This document shows positions 47,002 through 58,345 of a stretch of DNA of 64,000 nt, one piece after another. The DNA comes from Cotesia glomerata. Taxonomy: Eukaryota; Arthropoda; Insecta; Hymenoptera; Braconidae. Each line of letters starts with the position of its first letter. Within the stretch, counting starts at the first letter, position 1. Under the pieces are notes generated by a model, which was not told the DNA's origin, did not search any database, and was given only the letters and a program-made list of their open reading frames with translations. Where the stretch lies: contig NC_058161.1 of the NCBI RefSeq assembly GCF_020080835.1, forward strand, positions 6,612,001-6,676,000. Direction: 5' to 3'. The position numbers were made by a program, and so were the translations under genes.

Positions 47002-50000
47002 ACACACACACACACATCCATACATACAGACATACAGACAACATCGCGGGAATAGTCAGGGAAGCTTCCTAGGACCTCAAAACGTCAAGATCTGATGAAA
47101 ACTCGATTTTCGGAAAACGGGGTGAAAACAGTAACTTCCCGATTTTTGAAAATTTTCAATTTTCTTAGCGGGAAGTTAAAAATTTAGTTTCATTTTTAGA
47201 ATAAAAAAATGGTAAGTTATAAAATAAATAGTTTTATTACAGTTAAAAAATTATTGAAACATGATTTTTAATATTTTACATTACCTAATAGTCAAGTGCA
47301 AATAAAGCACTTATTAATTTTTTTTAATTAGGTATAAAAATATCGATTTTTCTTACGATTATCGATATTTTGTAAAAATTTGATTGTTTCATTAAAAAAC
47401 ACTCGATAAGAGTTACGAAAACTGAGATATTTTATGTTTTTGAGTCATTATTTTGTGATAGAGTATAAGAAATTGTATAGGTTATCCTCAACTATTTGAG
47501 GTTGGACTTTAACCTCGAATAACTTTTAAACGAGTAAACTTAACAAAAAATCATATCAGACTTTTTTTGTAGATCGTTAAATTTCCTACAAGAATATGTA
47601 TTGATTTTTACGAGAAATTTATTCGTTCGAGTGCATCAAAAATCCAATCAAAAAACAATAAAAATTCTCATGTTATTTAAATGGGAAATCAAAAATCACA
47701 ATGAGTCACCTCTTAATATTAATATTAAGGGCTAAAACTTTACCAGAATTTTTTTTTCGTCATCTTGGACGATATTTTCGTAGTAGCTAAAAAAAAAAAA
47801 AAAATTAAAAGTTTTTTTTGGCCCACCCTAATATATATATATATATTAGAGTGCTTCAAAAAAACTTTTTAATTTTTTTTTTTAACTCTTACACTCTCAA
47901 ATGTTTCTATTTGATATAAAAAAATCCTCACCAAACATGAGCCCTATAGCTCAACTCTAAGGGGTCGCTAGTTTTATTTTAGTTTCCCATTTAATTAACA
48001 TCGGAAGAATTATTTTTTGTTGTAAATTGAATTTACACATAATTTACGCAATTTTTTACAAAAAACGATTTTATATTCTTAAAGTAGAGTCTTTGAGCTT
48101 TACAAAACTGTAAGACAAAGTATGATTATCGCTACAAAAAGACTAGTTACAGCCATTTAAAAATGACTAAATTTCGAAATTTAAAGAAATAGTTGGCAAT
48201 TGGGTCATTCCATGTCAAATCGACAAATAGTTGGAATCGATCTCTTTCGATTTGGACAAATTTTGGTCAGAAGTTTTTGTTTATCATAAAACGAAGTTCT
48301 GCTAAAGGAAAAACAGTAAAAAAATTTTTTTCAAAAGATATGCAAAGTCAAAATTTCGCAATTTTTTCAGTTTTTCAATTTTGTTATTGTAATATCTCGA
48401 ACGCTATTAGATATAGGAACGGCCTTTTGTTTGTTCAAAAGGGGACACTTAGTGTTATTGAAAAAAAAATATTTTGGAGAATAATTTTCAAAAATGCCAA
48501 ATTTGTCAAATTTTGAATTTTTGAAAATCGTTAAAAATGACGATCAAAGTTAAAATTTTAGCTCAATTTTTTTGTGTAATACATTGTACTCATCTTAAAA
48601 GATTCTGAAATTTTTAGAAGGGTGTTTTTTTTTTAAATATCAATTTTTGAATTTCAAAAAAAAATTTTTTTTTGTTTTTTGCAACTCTCAAATAAGGTAA
48701 AGTTACATGGTATATATATACATTCCTTTCTCAATCCTTTCCTACCAATATCCTGTTACGTGAATGTGGAACGCTTCACGTAATAATTACCGTAACTCCT
48801 ATTCTTTCCCGTTTCACAGCATTATTTATTTATATTTGTAAAAATGTAGGATATATATATATGTGTATCTTCAAGAAGAATATCGATACTGCCATTCTAA
48901 TACATCGTATCCCACAAAATTTGACATATTGATTTTTTTTTGAAAAATAGAATCAAAACAATATTATGCAAGTCATATTAAAAATTTAAAGCTCAAATAG
49001 TTTAATAACTATTTTTAAATAAATATTTTCATCCGTTGAATTCCATTTAATCCTTTATTAAGAAGTTGATGTGACATTTTCATTGTTGTCGCTTTTCGTT
49101 GCTACGGTGACCACTTTGTCAACAGTTACCATGGCAACGATTACTATAGCAACGATTACCATAGCAACGGATATATATTAATCTTAGGACCATTTTTGGC
49201 CACTTGACATTTTATTTTATTTATACAAACAAATCCAACAACTTACATTTTAGTTAATTTGTAAAAAATTGAACTATTCAAGTAGAATTGTTATAGAATT
49301 TATGAATTAGTAGATTTATACGAATTGAATTCATAAACTCTTGCGCTTATAGAAATATTTAGGTATACAATAATTTAAAAATAAAGTGGCCAAAAAAGGT
49401 ACACTGGCCACAAACGGTACTTCTACCCTATTGAATAGTTAAATTGTTGATAGTAAATATTTTGACAGAAGCGCGCAATGCGCGCTCGATTTTCTAGTCA
49501 ATGTTAAAAATAAACTGTTTTTACCGTCTACTGTAAAATTTTCTAAATGTGGGATACGACGTATTAGAATGACAGTATCGGATGTACAAAAAAAATCAAT
49601 ATTTTAAAGAGTATCAATTTCTTACCTTTTTAAACTCCTTACGGAAATTGTCATTAAGCCAAGCGTAAAGAAATGGATTGTAACATGTACTAGACATCGC
49701 AATACAGTGAACCATGAAGAAACACAAATAATAATAAGACCAATGTGATGAAAAATCGTAAATATCATCCAAAATATTATTAATGTTGAGCGGCATCCAG
49801 CAGACACCAAAAATAGTCACCATGGCTATTAACATGCGGTTAGTGCGTTTTTTTCTTTCTCTGTCAGCTTCTTCACGTTTACTTGTTTTAAATCCTGGTT
49901 TTGATTTAGCACGATCATTTAGTTTAATGGACACACAAATATAGCAGAAAGCTATCAAGAAAAATGGTATAACAAATTGAAAAATACAAGTTATTGAGCT

Positions 50001-50630
50001 AAATAACAGACGAAAATTATCTGTAGGCCAATTTTCTTCACAATATTGATATTTTTCAAGGCCCATATAGATACCATACGGAAGAGTGAGTACTAATGCT
50101 ACTATCCATATAATTATTATTATTCCTTTGCATGTCATTACTTGCATACGCGGTCGGAAAGGATAAATAATAACTAAATATCTATCAATTGCAATACTCG
50201 TCAAAGTCAATGTACTTATATAAATGCTTACACCTTGAGCATAGGGTAACAAATGGCACAAACTTTCACCAAACACCCAACCACCCAAAAATGTGTACAA
50301 CGGTGTTAATGGTACTGCTAACATACACAGTAATATGTCACTCACTGCCAAATTTGTAATAAATAAATTAGTAACTGTTTGCATATCTTGATTGCGCGCT
50401 ACAACATAACACACTAAAATATTACCGAAAACTCCCAGAATGAAAATTAATGAATATAAAAAATAAAATATTAATTTTATATACAAACTCGTTGTAAATT
50501 CTTCACCATATTGTGTAACACTATTGTTTAATAAAATATTGTTATATATATTAAAATTATTATTGTTATGAAAGTTTGTTAAATTTAATAATAATAAGGT
50601 CGGCGTGATGTTCATTTTGAGTTGGTTCAT
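44959..50630 (-). CDS. NPFR: Neuropeptide F receptor, class A GPCR (exons 50630-49626 and 45207-44959)
   Basis: This is a G-protein-coupled receptor for long neuropeptide F, the insect relative of NPY, which acts in feeding and state-dependent behaviour. Exon 1 encodes residues 1-335 with seven membrane spans. Visible marks are GN (N70, TM1), D98 in LAVSD (TM2), a disulphide pair C125/C197, DRY (149-151), CEENWP in loop 2, SKREEADRERKKRTNRMLIA before TM6, and NPFLY (318-322). Several loops match what I know of insect NPFR closely. The donor AAG|GTAAGA at 49,625 joins in phase 0 to the acceptor TTAG|GTATTGCCC at 45,207, restoring FRKEFKK-VLPC, the usual end of helix 8. Exon 2 adds 82 residues. 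Total length is 417. The N-terminus has Asn-X-Ser/Thr sites and an Asn-rich stretch. The 4.4-kb intron is almost all transposon. Confidence 0.93.
45279..47831. mobile_element. Foldback (palindromic) element in the NPFR intron
   Basis: The ends read TTAGGGTGGGCCAAAAAAAA inward from (TA)n tracts on both sides. The two arms are near-identical inverted copies for most of 0.8 kb. They meet near 46,140-46,205. Removing the 848-base insertion at 46,330-47,177 leaves about 1.7 kb. Both arms keep a short coding-like stretch (for example EEYIKCLTKNEEQLQ on the minus strand and DEYNKCLTKNKEQLQ on the plus strand), so the arms may derive from one end of a coding element. The right arm lacks about 60 bases present in the left, between direct AAAAATTAA words. 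Confidence 0.85.
46330..47177 (+). mobile_element. Complete, LINE-free AACTTCCCGC element
   Basis: This is the reference copy of the family. It starts AGGAAAACGGTTGACCCTGA, reaches AACTTCCCGC at 46,362 and ends GCGGGAAGTT (47,168-47,177). It carries two GAGCTC-centred palindromes, at least three degenerate internal repeats built on AACTTTTGAA...AACCGATT, a (CA)n tract at 46,971-47,013, ACAT/ACAG variants and a conserved 140-base right end. The other foldback arm gives the sequence before insertion, which fixes both boundaries. The AAAAATT found on both sides could be the target duplication. It encodes no protein. Confidence 0.85.
47846..48717 (+). mobile_element. Probable repeat element with TTAGAGTG end
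   Basis: It begins directly after a (TA)n tract with TTAGAGTGCTTCAAAAAAAC, a variant of the foldback terminus next to it, and ends near another (TA)n tract at 48,710. A 107-residue open frame (48,193-48,516) shows no domain I recognise and may be a decayed transposon frame. The right boundary is a guess from the TA tract. Confidence 0.4.
48884..49580. mobile_element. 697-bp MITE with 33-bp terminal inverted repeats
   Basis: The left end CGATACTGCCATTCTAATAC (48,884-48,916) and right end (49,548-49,580) are inverted copies over 33 bases with two mismatches. Inside are an X-box-like cluster and a GCGCGCAATGCGCGC palindrome near 49,475. It has no coding capacity. It ends 45 bases from the exon 1 splice donor of NPFR. 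Confidence 0.8.
49098..49168. promoter_or_regulatory. Cluster of RFX X-box-like motifs
   Basis: GTTACCATGGCAAC (49,125-49,138) is a palindromic match to the X-box recognised by RFX factors. ATTACTATAGCAAC (49,140), ATTACCATAGCAAC (49,155) and GTTGCTACGGTGAC (49,098) are weaker variants, the first two forming a 15-base tandem repeat. The cluster lies in a MITE inside the NPFR intron. Motif match is seen; function is inference. Confidence 0.5.
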
Positions 50631-53340
50631 TCATTTGCTGTTGAATCCGACGGATTTATTTTTAAGCAGCTCGTTTCGAAGGTAAAAATTGTATAATAAA
50701 AATAAAAATAAAAGAAAAACAAATACGACAGTCAGAGTTTTATACTCTTTTATAAATTGATGAGTTGCGCATATTTAATCTCCGTTATTTGAATAAATAC
50801 ATGTTTATTAATTCTTCTGCTATTCCTTTGGATGTTATAATACTTAAGCTCATTTTGTCAAAATTACAGAGAATAAAGGATTGGATTATTATTTTTATTG
50901 CTACTTTTTTCTTCACCCTCAGATTCCTTTGATTTCAATAAAGAGCAACGAGAATTTTAGCTGTAAAAAGCTTTTTCGTACTTTTAATCTACCAACATAT
51001 TTTATTTCATAAAGTTTCGCGGTTTTTTATTTATTTTATTTTTTTATGTTCGAAAAAAAGTGTAATACATTTATAAAAACTTACAACGAAAAAATGGCAA
51101 CATATATTTTTAAACGATGAAATATTATTTTTGTTTATTTTTATTTTTTGGCTGGCTTTGAGTAAGTTTTTAAAGCTCATGAATGTGATAGTCACGCGTA
51201 ATACCGCCCACCTGTTGAAGTTGTGAGCTTTCTCTTGCCTTTACGCTTTTCACTGACTTCCTACGATCTGTTTTCTTCTCTCGAGATTTTATGTTGCTTT
51301 TAGCTTTCAGTTACTTTTAGTTTTAGTTGTTCTACTAAATAAACTTTGAAAACAGAAACTTCCACTTGAAGGCAAATTAAGTTACTCGAATTAAGGAAAC
51401 TTCAAGAGAAAACAATCCCATTGTGTCTTAGTTTTTAATTTTTTGTTCACTTAGTTTTATTTGTTTATATTTTTTTTATTTTAATTAAATTATTTACAGC
51501 CACTGATTTACCACAAAATGGTTATTTTTTTAAAAATTAATTAGTGTATTACTATTTAAATAATTGATATTATTTGATTTTATTAAATAAAATATATTAG
51601 TTAATTTTTCTATCTCGATAATAAATAGAGATCGTTATAATGATTATAAAGGTCGGATGTAAGAGCGAATCGCGTCGATTTCGGGTCGCGACTGAGACAA
51701 GTATTATAAATTTCTGGACGTCGAAGCTCACGAGCTTGCGGCATTTCGCGCAAGCGTAACAAAATAAGTAACGCAGCAAGAGTGTGAAATCGAAAACAAA
51801 ATTCATTTTTAAGATTAACTGTCAATTAACTCAAAATAGATCAATTTATTAATAATGTTCTTTCAGTATCAATAAATAAATTAAGTAATAAATGTTATCA
51901 TTAATTTAAAAACTTTAGACGTGAGTTTTTTACTTACTACTAAAATACTATAAAGTAAACACGATTTTTAGTATTTTATACAAATACAAATATTCGATGT
52001 TTAAGATTTAATTTAAGTTTATTGCAAAGCTTTAAACTTAGTAAATATTAAGAAAATAAATATCTAGTAACGTTTATGTTGAGTTTAAATATTTTTTCCT
52101 TTACTTTTAATTCTACTTTCCTACTTTTCTAGAAAAATAGTTTAAATAACTAGCAGTTTTACTTAATAACACCAAAATAAAAAATAAATTAAGTATCTGT
52201 AAAACAATTTTTTTTTTATTGTAACAGAAATTAATGATAGAAATAAATATTTAAAAGAATTAATATAAACGAAAATGTTCATAAAGTAATCATTTAGTGT
52301 TTTTTTCATTAAAAAAAATGTAAGCATTTAAAAAAATTTAAACATGAATGTAAATAATCAACTTCAAAAATTTATTTTAATCATTTTCATTTACTAATTA
52401 TTCTTAATTCACTTACATCGGTTAATGTTACATTAAAATTATTATCACTCGTTACTTTAATTAATAAACACTACAATTAATTTATTTTTGTATAATAATA
52501 ACTTTTCTCAAATTTTATCATTTATCTGTACATTACAATTAACCGATGAACACTCTTAATAAACCGCTATTCCGCATTTTAATCTTAGTCATTAATATTT
52601 TAAAATTTACAATTGTTAAATATTATCATTCATATATTTATAATTATTCGATTTGATTAAAATTTTCATTTTCAATCAATATATTTATTATTTAATTGAT
52701 TGTAAATTCTAGGACGTTGAACCATGTCACAAGTTCGAATCACTTCATCATTAATATGTATTATTCACTTACAAATCATACATTCTTCCACACGCTAAAC
52801 AATGAAAAATTCAATTTTGATCAGCATTAAAAGGGCACTCAATTTCATAATAATAATATTTAGAATTATTATTTTTTTTTTATTTTATTAACAATTTTCT
52901 ACTAATATATTATAATTATAATTATAATTAATCGTTTTTAATATACAAGCCGGTTTAATTTTATAACCATAAGACGTTTTGCTATTTACATGATCAATGA
53001 TGCCAAAAATAGTTAGCATAATTTATTACTATAAATAATAGTAAATCTTAATTTATAATTCAAACTTGTTAATAAAATAACTTCGTTATGTGAATATAAA
53101 AAAAAATACGTTATTTATAATCCAATTATCGTTAAGCATGTGTATATGCTTAAACATATATATATAAAAACAACCACTATAAACTACAAAAATTATATTT
53201 AATACATAACTATGACTTTTAATAATAATCCACGCGATATTATATTTATATTATTTTCATTCATAGTTAATTATGATATTAAATATTTTCGTGATATATT
53301 AAACGTAATATTATACATTAGTATTTGTATTTAAAATCAG

Positions 53341-53375
<35 letters not shown>

Positions 53376-54005
53376 CATATATAGATACTATTATATTATA
53401 CACATATATTTCTCGTGGCTTTTATCTCTCTATTCTCTAACTCAAAGTTTAACTTTATACTTGAAACTTTCCATTTATCCTTGAGTGGATACAATACAAC
53501 TTCCAGAATTATCTTTGCTATAGATTTAAACAAAATATTTCCTATGACAAATATTTTACGAAATAAAGTTATTACACTGATATTTTATCTATCATTATTT
53601 TGCTTACAATATCCTTAGATTTTTATTTATAATACACAACCCGTTGATCTATCAATATTCAATAATTCGACATGCAAAATACTATTACAACTAATAATAG
53701 CAATAATATAAATAATGATTTGTTTAATTAAAAAAAAAAATTATAATAATCCTGCTGAATATTATGCAATTTAAAGAAGTACAATAAAGCAAGTTATATA
53801 TTTGTATATTATTTGTACTAATCAGTTTCATCAATAGATCGTTAAATTGTTATATTAACGATATTTAATTATTTATTAAAATCAATAATTAATTGATGCA
53901 CACAAATTTTTGAGAAGATATATAAGTCAATATGAGATGGAAATATAAAAATGAATTGTTTTTAAGTTTAAAAGAATGATAATAAATAATTATATTCATA
54001 CATAA
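50631..54005. other. Intergenic DNA upstream of NPFR and downstream of ATG101
   Basis: It is mostly AT-rich with no gene. Bases about 51,640-51,790 are less AT-rich and contain several CG dinucleotides (CGAATCGCGTCGATTTCGGG); they could be an upstream exon or promoter of NPFR, which is transcribed from this side. A weaker patch lies at 51,190-51,300. A (TA)n run lies at 53,339-53,364. The 67-residue open frame at 53,415 shows no family features. Confidence 0.45.
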
Positions 54006-54662
54006 CTAAATAGCCAGAGTTTCTTTGATGAGTTTTTTCATAGTATTACCCATGGTTGTGCTCGGCGGACCAGAAGTTGTAAAAGATAATTTAAATAAAT
54101 AAGGCTGAACATCTGGGTATGAGGTATCAAAAATGAGATCTAACTCTGCTTGATTCGGCATTTTCGGTAAATAATCATGACGATTCATAACTTCAGTAAT
54201 ATACAGTATTTTATCTGTCAATAAATCACCAACTTTTTCCCGACATATTTGTCTCTCGTGTTCGGTCGCTAATTTAATAAGCTCTAATCTAACAGTCCAT
54301 ACTTCCCATGGTATACACTCCGGTTGAAAAGGCCAACGATTTTTTTTCTTTTGAAAAAATTCCAATGATATTTGTCCAGAACCAGGACTATCTGTTGATC
54401 TCAACGCCTCGGAGAAACCAGATATTTCTCTCTTTAATGTTTGGTCCAGATGCACAGAAGAACAACAAACATAAGTAAAATCAATAAAATCACAATCAAC
54501 ATCTTGATAGCCAAGGGTGCCTACTGAATAACTTCCTTCTTGTTTATATTTGAATTTGCCAAGACTACGATGAAATAACACACTGTGAAATATACTTGCA
54601 ACGGCTTCATCAACTTGACGACCCTCCATGCTTAGTTCAAACAACTGAGTTCTTGCGTTCAT
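54006..54662 (-). CDS. ATG101: Autophagy-related protein 101
   Basis: This encodes a subunit of the ULK1/Atg1-ATG13-FIP200 complex that starts autophagosome formation; ATG101 binds and stabilises the HORMA domain of ATG13. The single coding exon gives 218 residues, the same length as the human protein. Recognisable stretches are MEGRQVDEAVASI near the N-terminus, GTLGYQDVDCDFIDFTYV, SLEFFQKKKNRWPF (including the Trp-Phe of the exposed WF finger), IPWEVWTV, ATEHERQICREKVG, MNRHDYLPKMP and the C-terminal MKKLIKETLA. An acceptor-like ATTACAG lies eight bases upstream of the ATG, so the first exon is probably untranslated and lies further upstream (see 55,800). Confidence 0.97.
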   Translation of the reverse strand: MNARTQLFELSMEGRQVDEAVASIFHSVLFHRSLGKFKYKQEGSYSVGTLGYQDVDCDFIDFTYVCCSSVHLDQTLKREISGFSEALRSTDSPGSGQISLEFFQKKKNRWPFQPECIPWEVWTVRLELIKLATEHERQICREKVGDLLTDKILYITEVMNRHDYLPKMPNQAELDLIFDTSYPDVQPYLFKLSFTTSGPPSTTMGNTMKKLIKETLAI

Positions 54663-54670
54663 ACTGCACC

Positions 54671-55799
54671 CTGTAATTATATTATAAAAAATAATCTATT
54701 AATTTTATTGGTATCAAAATTATATTTAAATATTATATATAATTAATTACAGCAATAAATAAAAATTAATTAAATAAACCTAACCTAATAAAAATTAAAA
54801 ACGAGTGTACACAAGTAAGAAGCCTTCAATTTGCTTACTCATTGCTCCATCCCCTGTATATATTACATACTACTTACCTCAATATATCTCAACTTAAATT
54901 CTAAACAAGTACCTTGTTCTTACAATGTTTACGTCATCATTTTTGTCGTCAAATGCATTTACAGCACTGAGATTAGACTTAACAAGATTAATTAATTTAT
55001 TCTCTCATGTCTTATGTTTTATGTCATTTTATCTTATTTATTTCATTTTAGAGTATTCAAACCAATGAACTATTATCATTTAGTTTTATGTAAACTAATT
55101 TTAGTATGTCTGTCTATAAAAATTAATTATCTCTGTCAATGAATAAAAAATGAATAATAGAGCCAGTACAAAGATATCAAGCCAATAGTTACAAAAATAT
55201 TAACAACTAATGGTCAATGTATTTATGTACAGCAATTGAGTATGAATTATTAATATGAATATAAATGAGTATTGAAGAATGTAAAAAACTGACCTTAGTG
55301 TCCCTTTGGCCACACGTAGAACATTAACCTTAACGCTTCATAAAATAATATATCATGCGTTGTTCCTCTGGATCCTTTTATTGTTTTGAAGAAAAGTTAG
55401 GTCAGTTACTCGTTACTTTAATATTGAATATCATCGCTGACCTGCTTCTGATAGCTTTCCCCATCGATTTGTCTCTTTTATTTTATTATTTTACTGATCA
55501 CACATTCACGTTGAAGCTTTTGTTATTGTTGTTGTTATTATTATGATTATTTTTATTATTGGTGTAATTATTATTATTTCTAGAACTGTTGTGGTTATTA
55601 TTATTCGTTGGCTTACGGTGTTATATACTTTTGTGGATTAATTAACAGTTATTTTTAATGGATTACTTAAATTATTACTACAAAATTTCATCATCTTGAG
55701 TATTATTGTTATAACAATAGAACACACTGGTTTTTAAATGTTAACTAATAATAATTGTCGACAAATGGTGAACAAAAAAAAACTTCGAACCTTACTCAC
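54671..55799 (-). other. Probable 5' UTR intron of ATG101
   Basis: It runs from donor GATTG|GTGAGTAAG (minus strand, 55,799) to the acceptor TACAG|GGTGCAGT before the ATG101 start codon. The DNA is AT-rich and without coding structure. A second donor-like site, AAG|GTCAGT near 55,293, could belong to an alternative first exon. Confidence 0.5.
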
Positions 55800-55890
55800 C
55801 AATCCAATCTGCTTTACAATGTTTCGTTTAGTTTCTTTGACACGCATTTGTCGGTAAACAACAGCTGAGCGCGCATCGCATCAGCCATTT
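55800..55890 (-). other. Candidate non-coding first exon of ATG101
   Basis: It is less AT-rich than its flanks and ends in a strong donor. It contains a short upstream frame of 24 codons (55,888-55,814, starting MADAMRAQLL) that stops before the donor. A TATAAAAT word lies just upstream, so the true start site could exclude that frame. The exon assignment rests on splice signals alone. Confidence 0.45.
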
Positions 55891-56678
55891 TGAATTTTAT
55901 ACTTAGTTTTTTTTACTTATTACTAGGGTTTCAGTCGATAAAACAGTTTTAAATGAACTTTTTTTTTTTTAGTTGATTTTTAGTAAAACAAAAACATTGA
56001 AAATACTTTTTAAATATTTTTTCCAAGCGTTTTATAACAAAAAAAATGATGACAATTGTCAATTATATTTTAAAATTTTATTTAAATGCTACAAATACAA
56101 CAGTATAAATAATATTTCATTCATAACAATATCATAGATATGGAGCTCCATTAATTTTTGCAAATAAATTTTATGTGAAAAAGAAGTTTTTGAATGATAC
56201 TAAAATTAAGATAATACTTAAGTTAGCCGACGTTTTTAATTTTTTTTTTTTTTTTTTTGATGATTAAATTAGAACAAAAAAATATTTTTAAAAAATTGCA
56301 CTTAGTTTTTTTACAAATGAAAAAATTTTTTTTTTTTTGTAATCATTTTCTTTATTAAAAAAAAATCTTAAAAATTTTTAAATGTCGGCTAACTTAGTTA
56401 AGAGATATTTGATCATTTTTAGAATTTTTTTAACAAATAACTATAGCAAGGAAAATTAATCTAAAAAATTCCATAACTAAAAGCTCTAAAAAATTATAAA
56501 TGCAATTTTTTTTTAAATAATTTTCATGACCTAGTCTATTTTTCAAACAATATCAAACAATTTTCAAGTATCGGCTGATTTCAGTATCGTATTTTTGATA
56601 ATAAATAATAATACAACTTTTTATTATCCAGTACTTTAATTTTTTTTTTTTATAATAAAGAGAAAAGCTATTCAGTTA
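55891..56678. other. Intergenic AT-rich DNA between ATG101 and SDR39U1
   Basis: Homopolymer A and T runs dominate. No gene or structured repeat is visible. The proximal part must hold the ATG101 promoter, and the distal part the 3' UTR of the SDR39U1-like gene. Confidence 0.5.
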
Positions 56679-58345
56679 CTAATATGAATGCGGATAAGCG
56701 ATATCAGCAAATTGTTGGCATGCCTCATCAATTTGTGGAAACGAATACTCGAAACCATACTCAAGTACTCGTTTAGGTATTACTTTTTGACCGTCTGTCA
56801 TGATCTAAAAGAAAAAAAATGCAGTCATAAATCTCAAAATCTTTTCATCATTATAACTAGGTATCTAATAAAATAAAAAAACTGTGTATAGTTTATTCAT
56901 AATCGAGATATTTACTCTGGCTCGCTCTGAACTAAAAATAAGATTAACTGCGAATTCTGGTAATGGAATAAACGCCGGTCTCCACATTGCTCGGCCAAAA
57001 GCTTTAGCAAATTCTTTATTCGTTATGATCTGAAATATCAAATATTTAAAATTCATTAATAAAAATTTGTAATAAGTAATAAGTAACATTATAAAATACC
57101 TGAGGTGAAACGCCATTCAAAATACCCTTGACTTTTTCTTCTTCAATTGCAAAACGAAATAAGTCAACTAAATCACTTATATGAATCCAAGGCATGATTT
57201 GTTTTCCACTGCCAATAGGGCCACCGAGGCCTAGGAAAAAAGGGATTATTACTTGTTGAATCATACCACCATATCTTCCCAACACTACACCAGATCTTAT
57301 TGTGATCTGTCGACATGACGAATTCGGAGAAAGTTCCGCAGCTTTTTCCCAAGCATGTGTCAATTCTGCAAATAAAATTCTACAAGTAGATACATTAAAT
57401 AAAATTAAAAATAAAATACAAACGATAATAATCTATAAGTATTCATATATTCACCTGATAAATAATCATACGGCTCACATTTATCATACTCATTGTATTC
57501 TTTATTATCATCAGGTTTATAATACGCGACTCCAGATATTGTGAGAAATGATTTAACATCAGATTTTTTATTGACAGCATTCGCTAGTAATTTTGTTGTT
57601 CGGACTCGGCTATTCCATACTTCATTTTTAAATTCTTCATTCCATCGTTTCATTGGATCTAAAATATTTTGTCCAGAAACATTAATTACGTCTGTTGTAT
57701 CTTCAGGCAATCCTTTTATCGATAAAGTTTCCTAAAAAATCATTATTTATTTTTATTTAAAAATCAATAAAATCAATGACACTGAAATTAGCAGGCACTC
57801 GACGAGTTTTTTATTTTTCTTGAATAATAAACAAGGTGCAAAAAATTATTTTAAAAAATTTCATTTGTAATTTTTAAAGGCTCTGAAATATGATATTTTT
57901 TAAATAATTTTTTTTTTGATAAATTAATTTGTTAATAAATTCTTAAAAATTATTAGATGTCTTTCAATTTCAGTATCATTAAAATCGAGAAATAGTAGTC
58001 ACATTTAGAAAAAAATAATTTTTCAAAATTTAAATTTCCAAGTATCCAAATGTTTAAAAATATGACTACCATACAATTATCATTATTTGTTTTTAATAAA
58101 ATTCACCCATGAAATATATTCAGGACCCCTTGTGTTTTGGGATATAATAGAAACAGTATGGCCTTCATTTCTGAGCGAATATGCAAGTGCTCTTCCAATG
58201 AAACCGGTACCACCACCTGAAATATTTTTAAAAAATTACATAACAATTTGTTTTATTTTGATAAATGTGTAAATAAATAATACACACAATAATTAATAAT
58301 TACTATATTTTTAAGTAACTTACCAATAATCACGTGCCTCATCAT
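56679..58345 (-). CDS. SDR39U1: Epimerase family protein SDR39U1-like, six exons
   Basis: This is an extended short-chain dehydrogenase/reductase of the TIGR01777 type; its substrate is unknown. Coding exons on the minus strand are 58345-58324, 58216-58107, 57731-57455, 57365-57100, 57029-56916 and 56804-56679. All introns are GT-AG and the phases join to a 304-residue protein, close to the human length. The nucleotide-binding motif GGGTGFIG spans exons 1 and 2. Further family signatures are NVSGQNI, MKRWNEEFK, ISGVAYY, RSGVVLGR, LGLGGPIGSGKQ, PWIHISDL, GILNGVSP, RPAFIPLP and the C-terminal GQKVIPKRVLEYGFEYSFP. I chose the first of two adjacent ATG codons; the second is equally possible. It lies head to head with MED10. 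Confidence 0.93.

Noticed and set aside
51597..51825. Overlapping 69-71-residue open frames upstream of NPFR
   Set aside because: No domain or codon structure; the composition of the block is the only notable thing.
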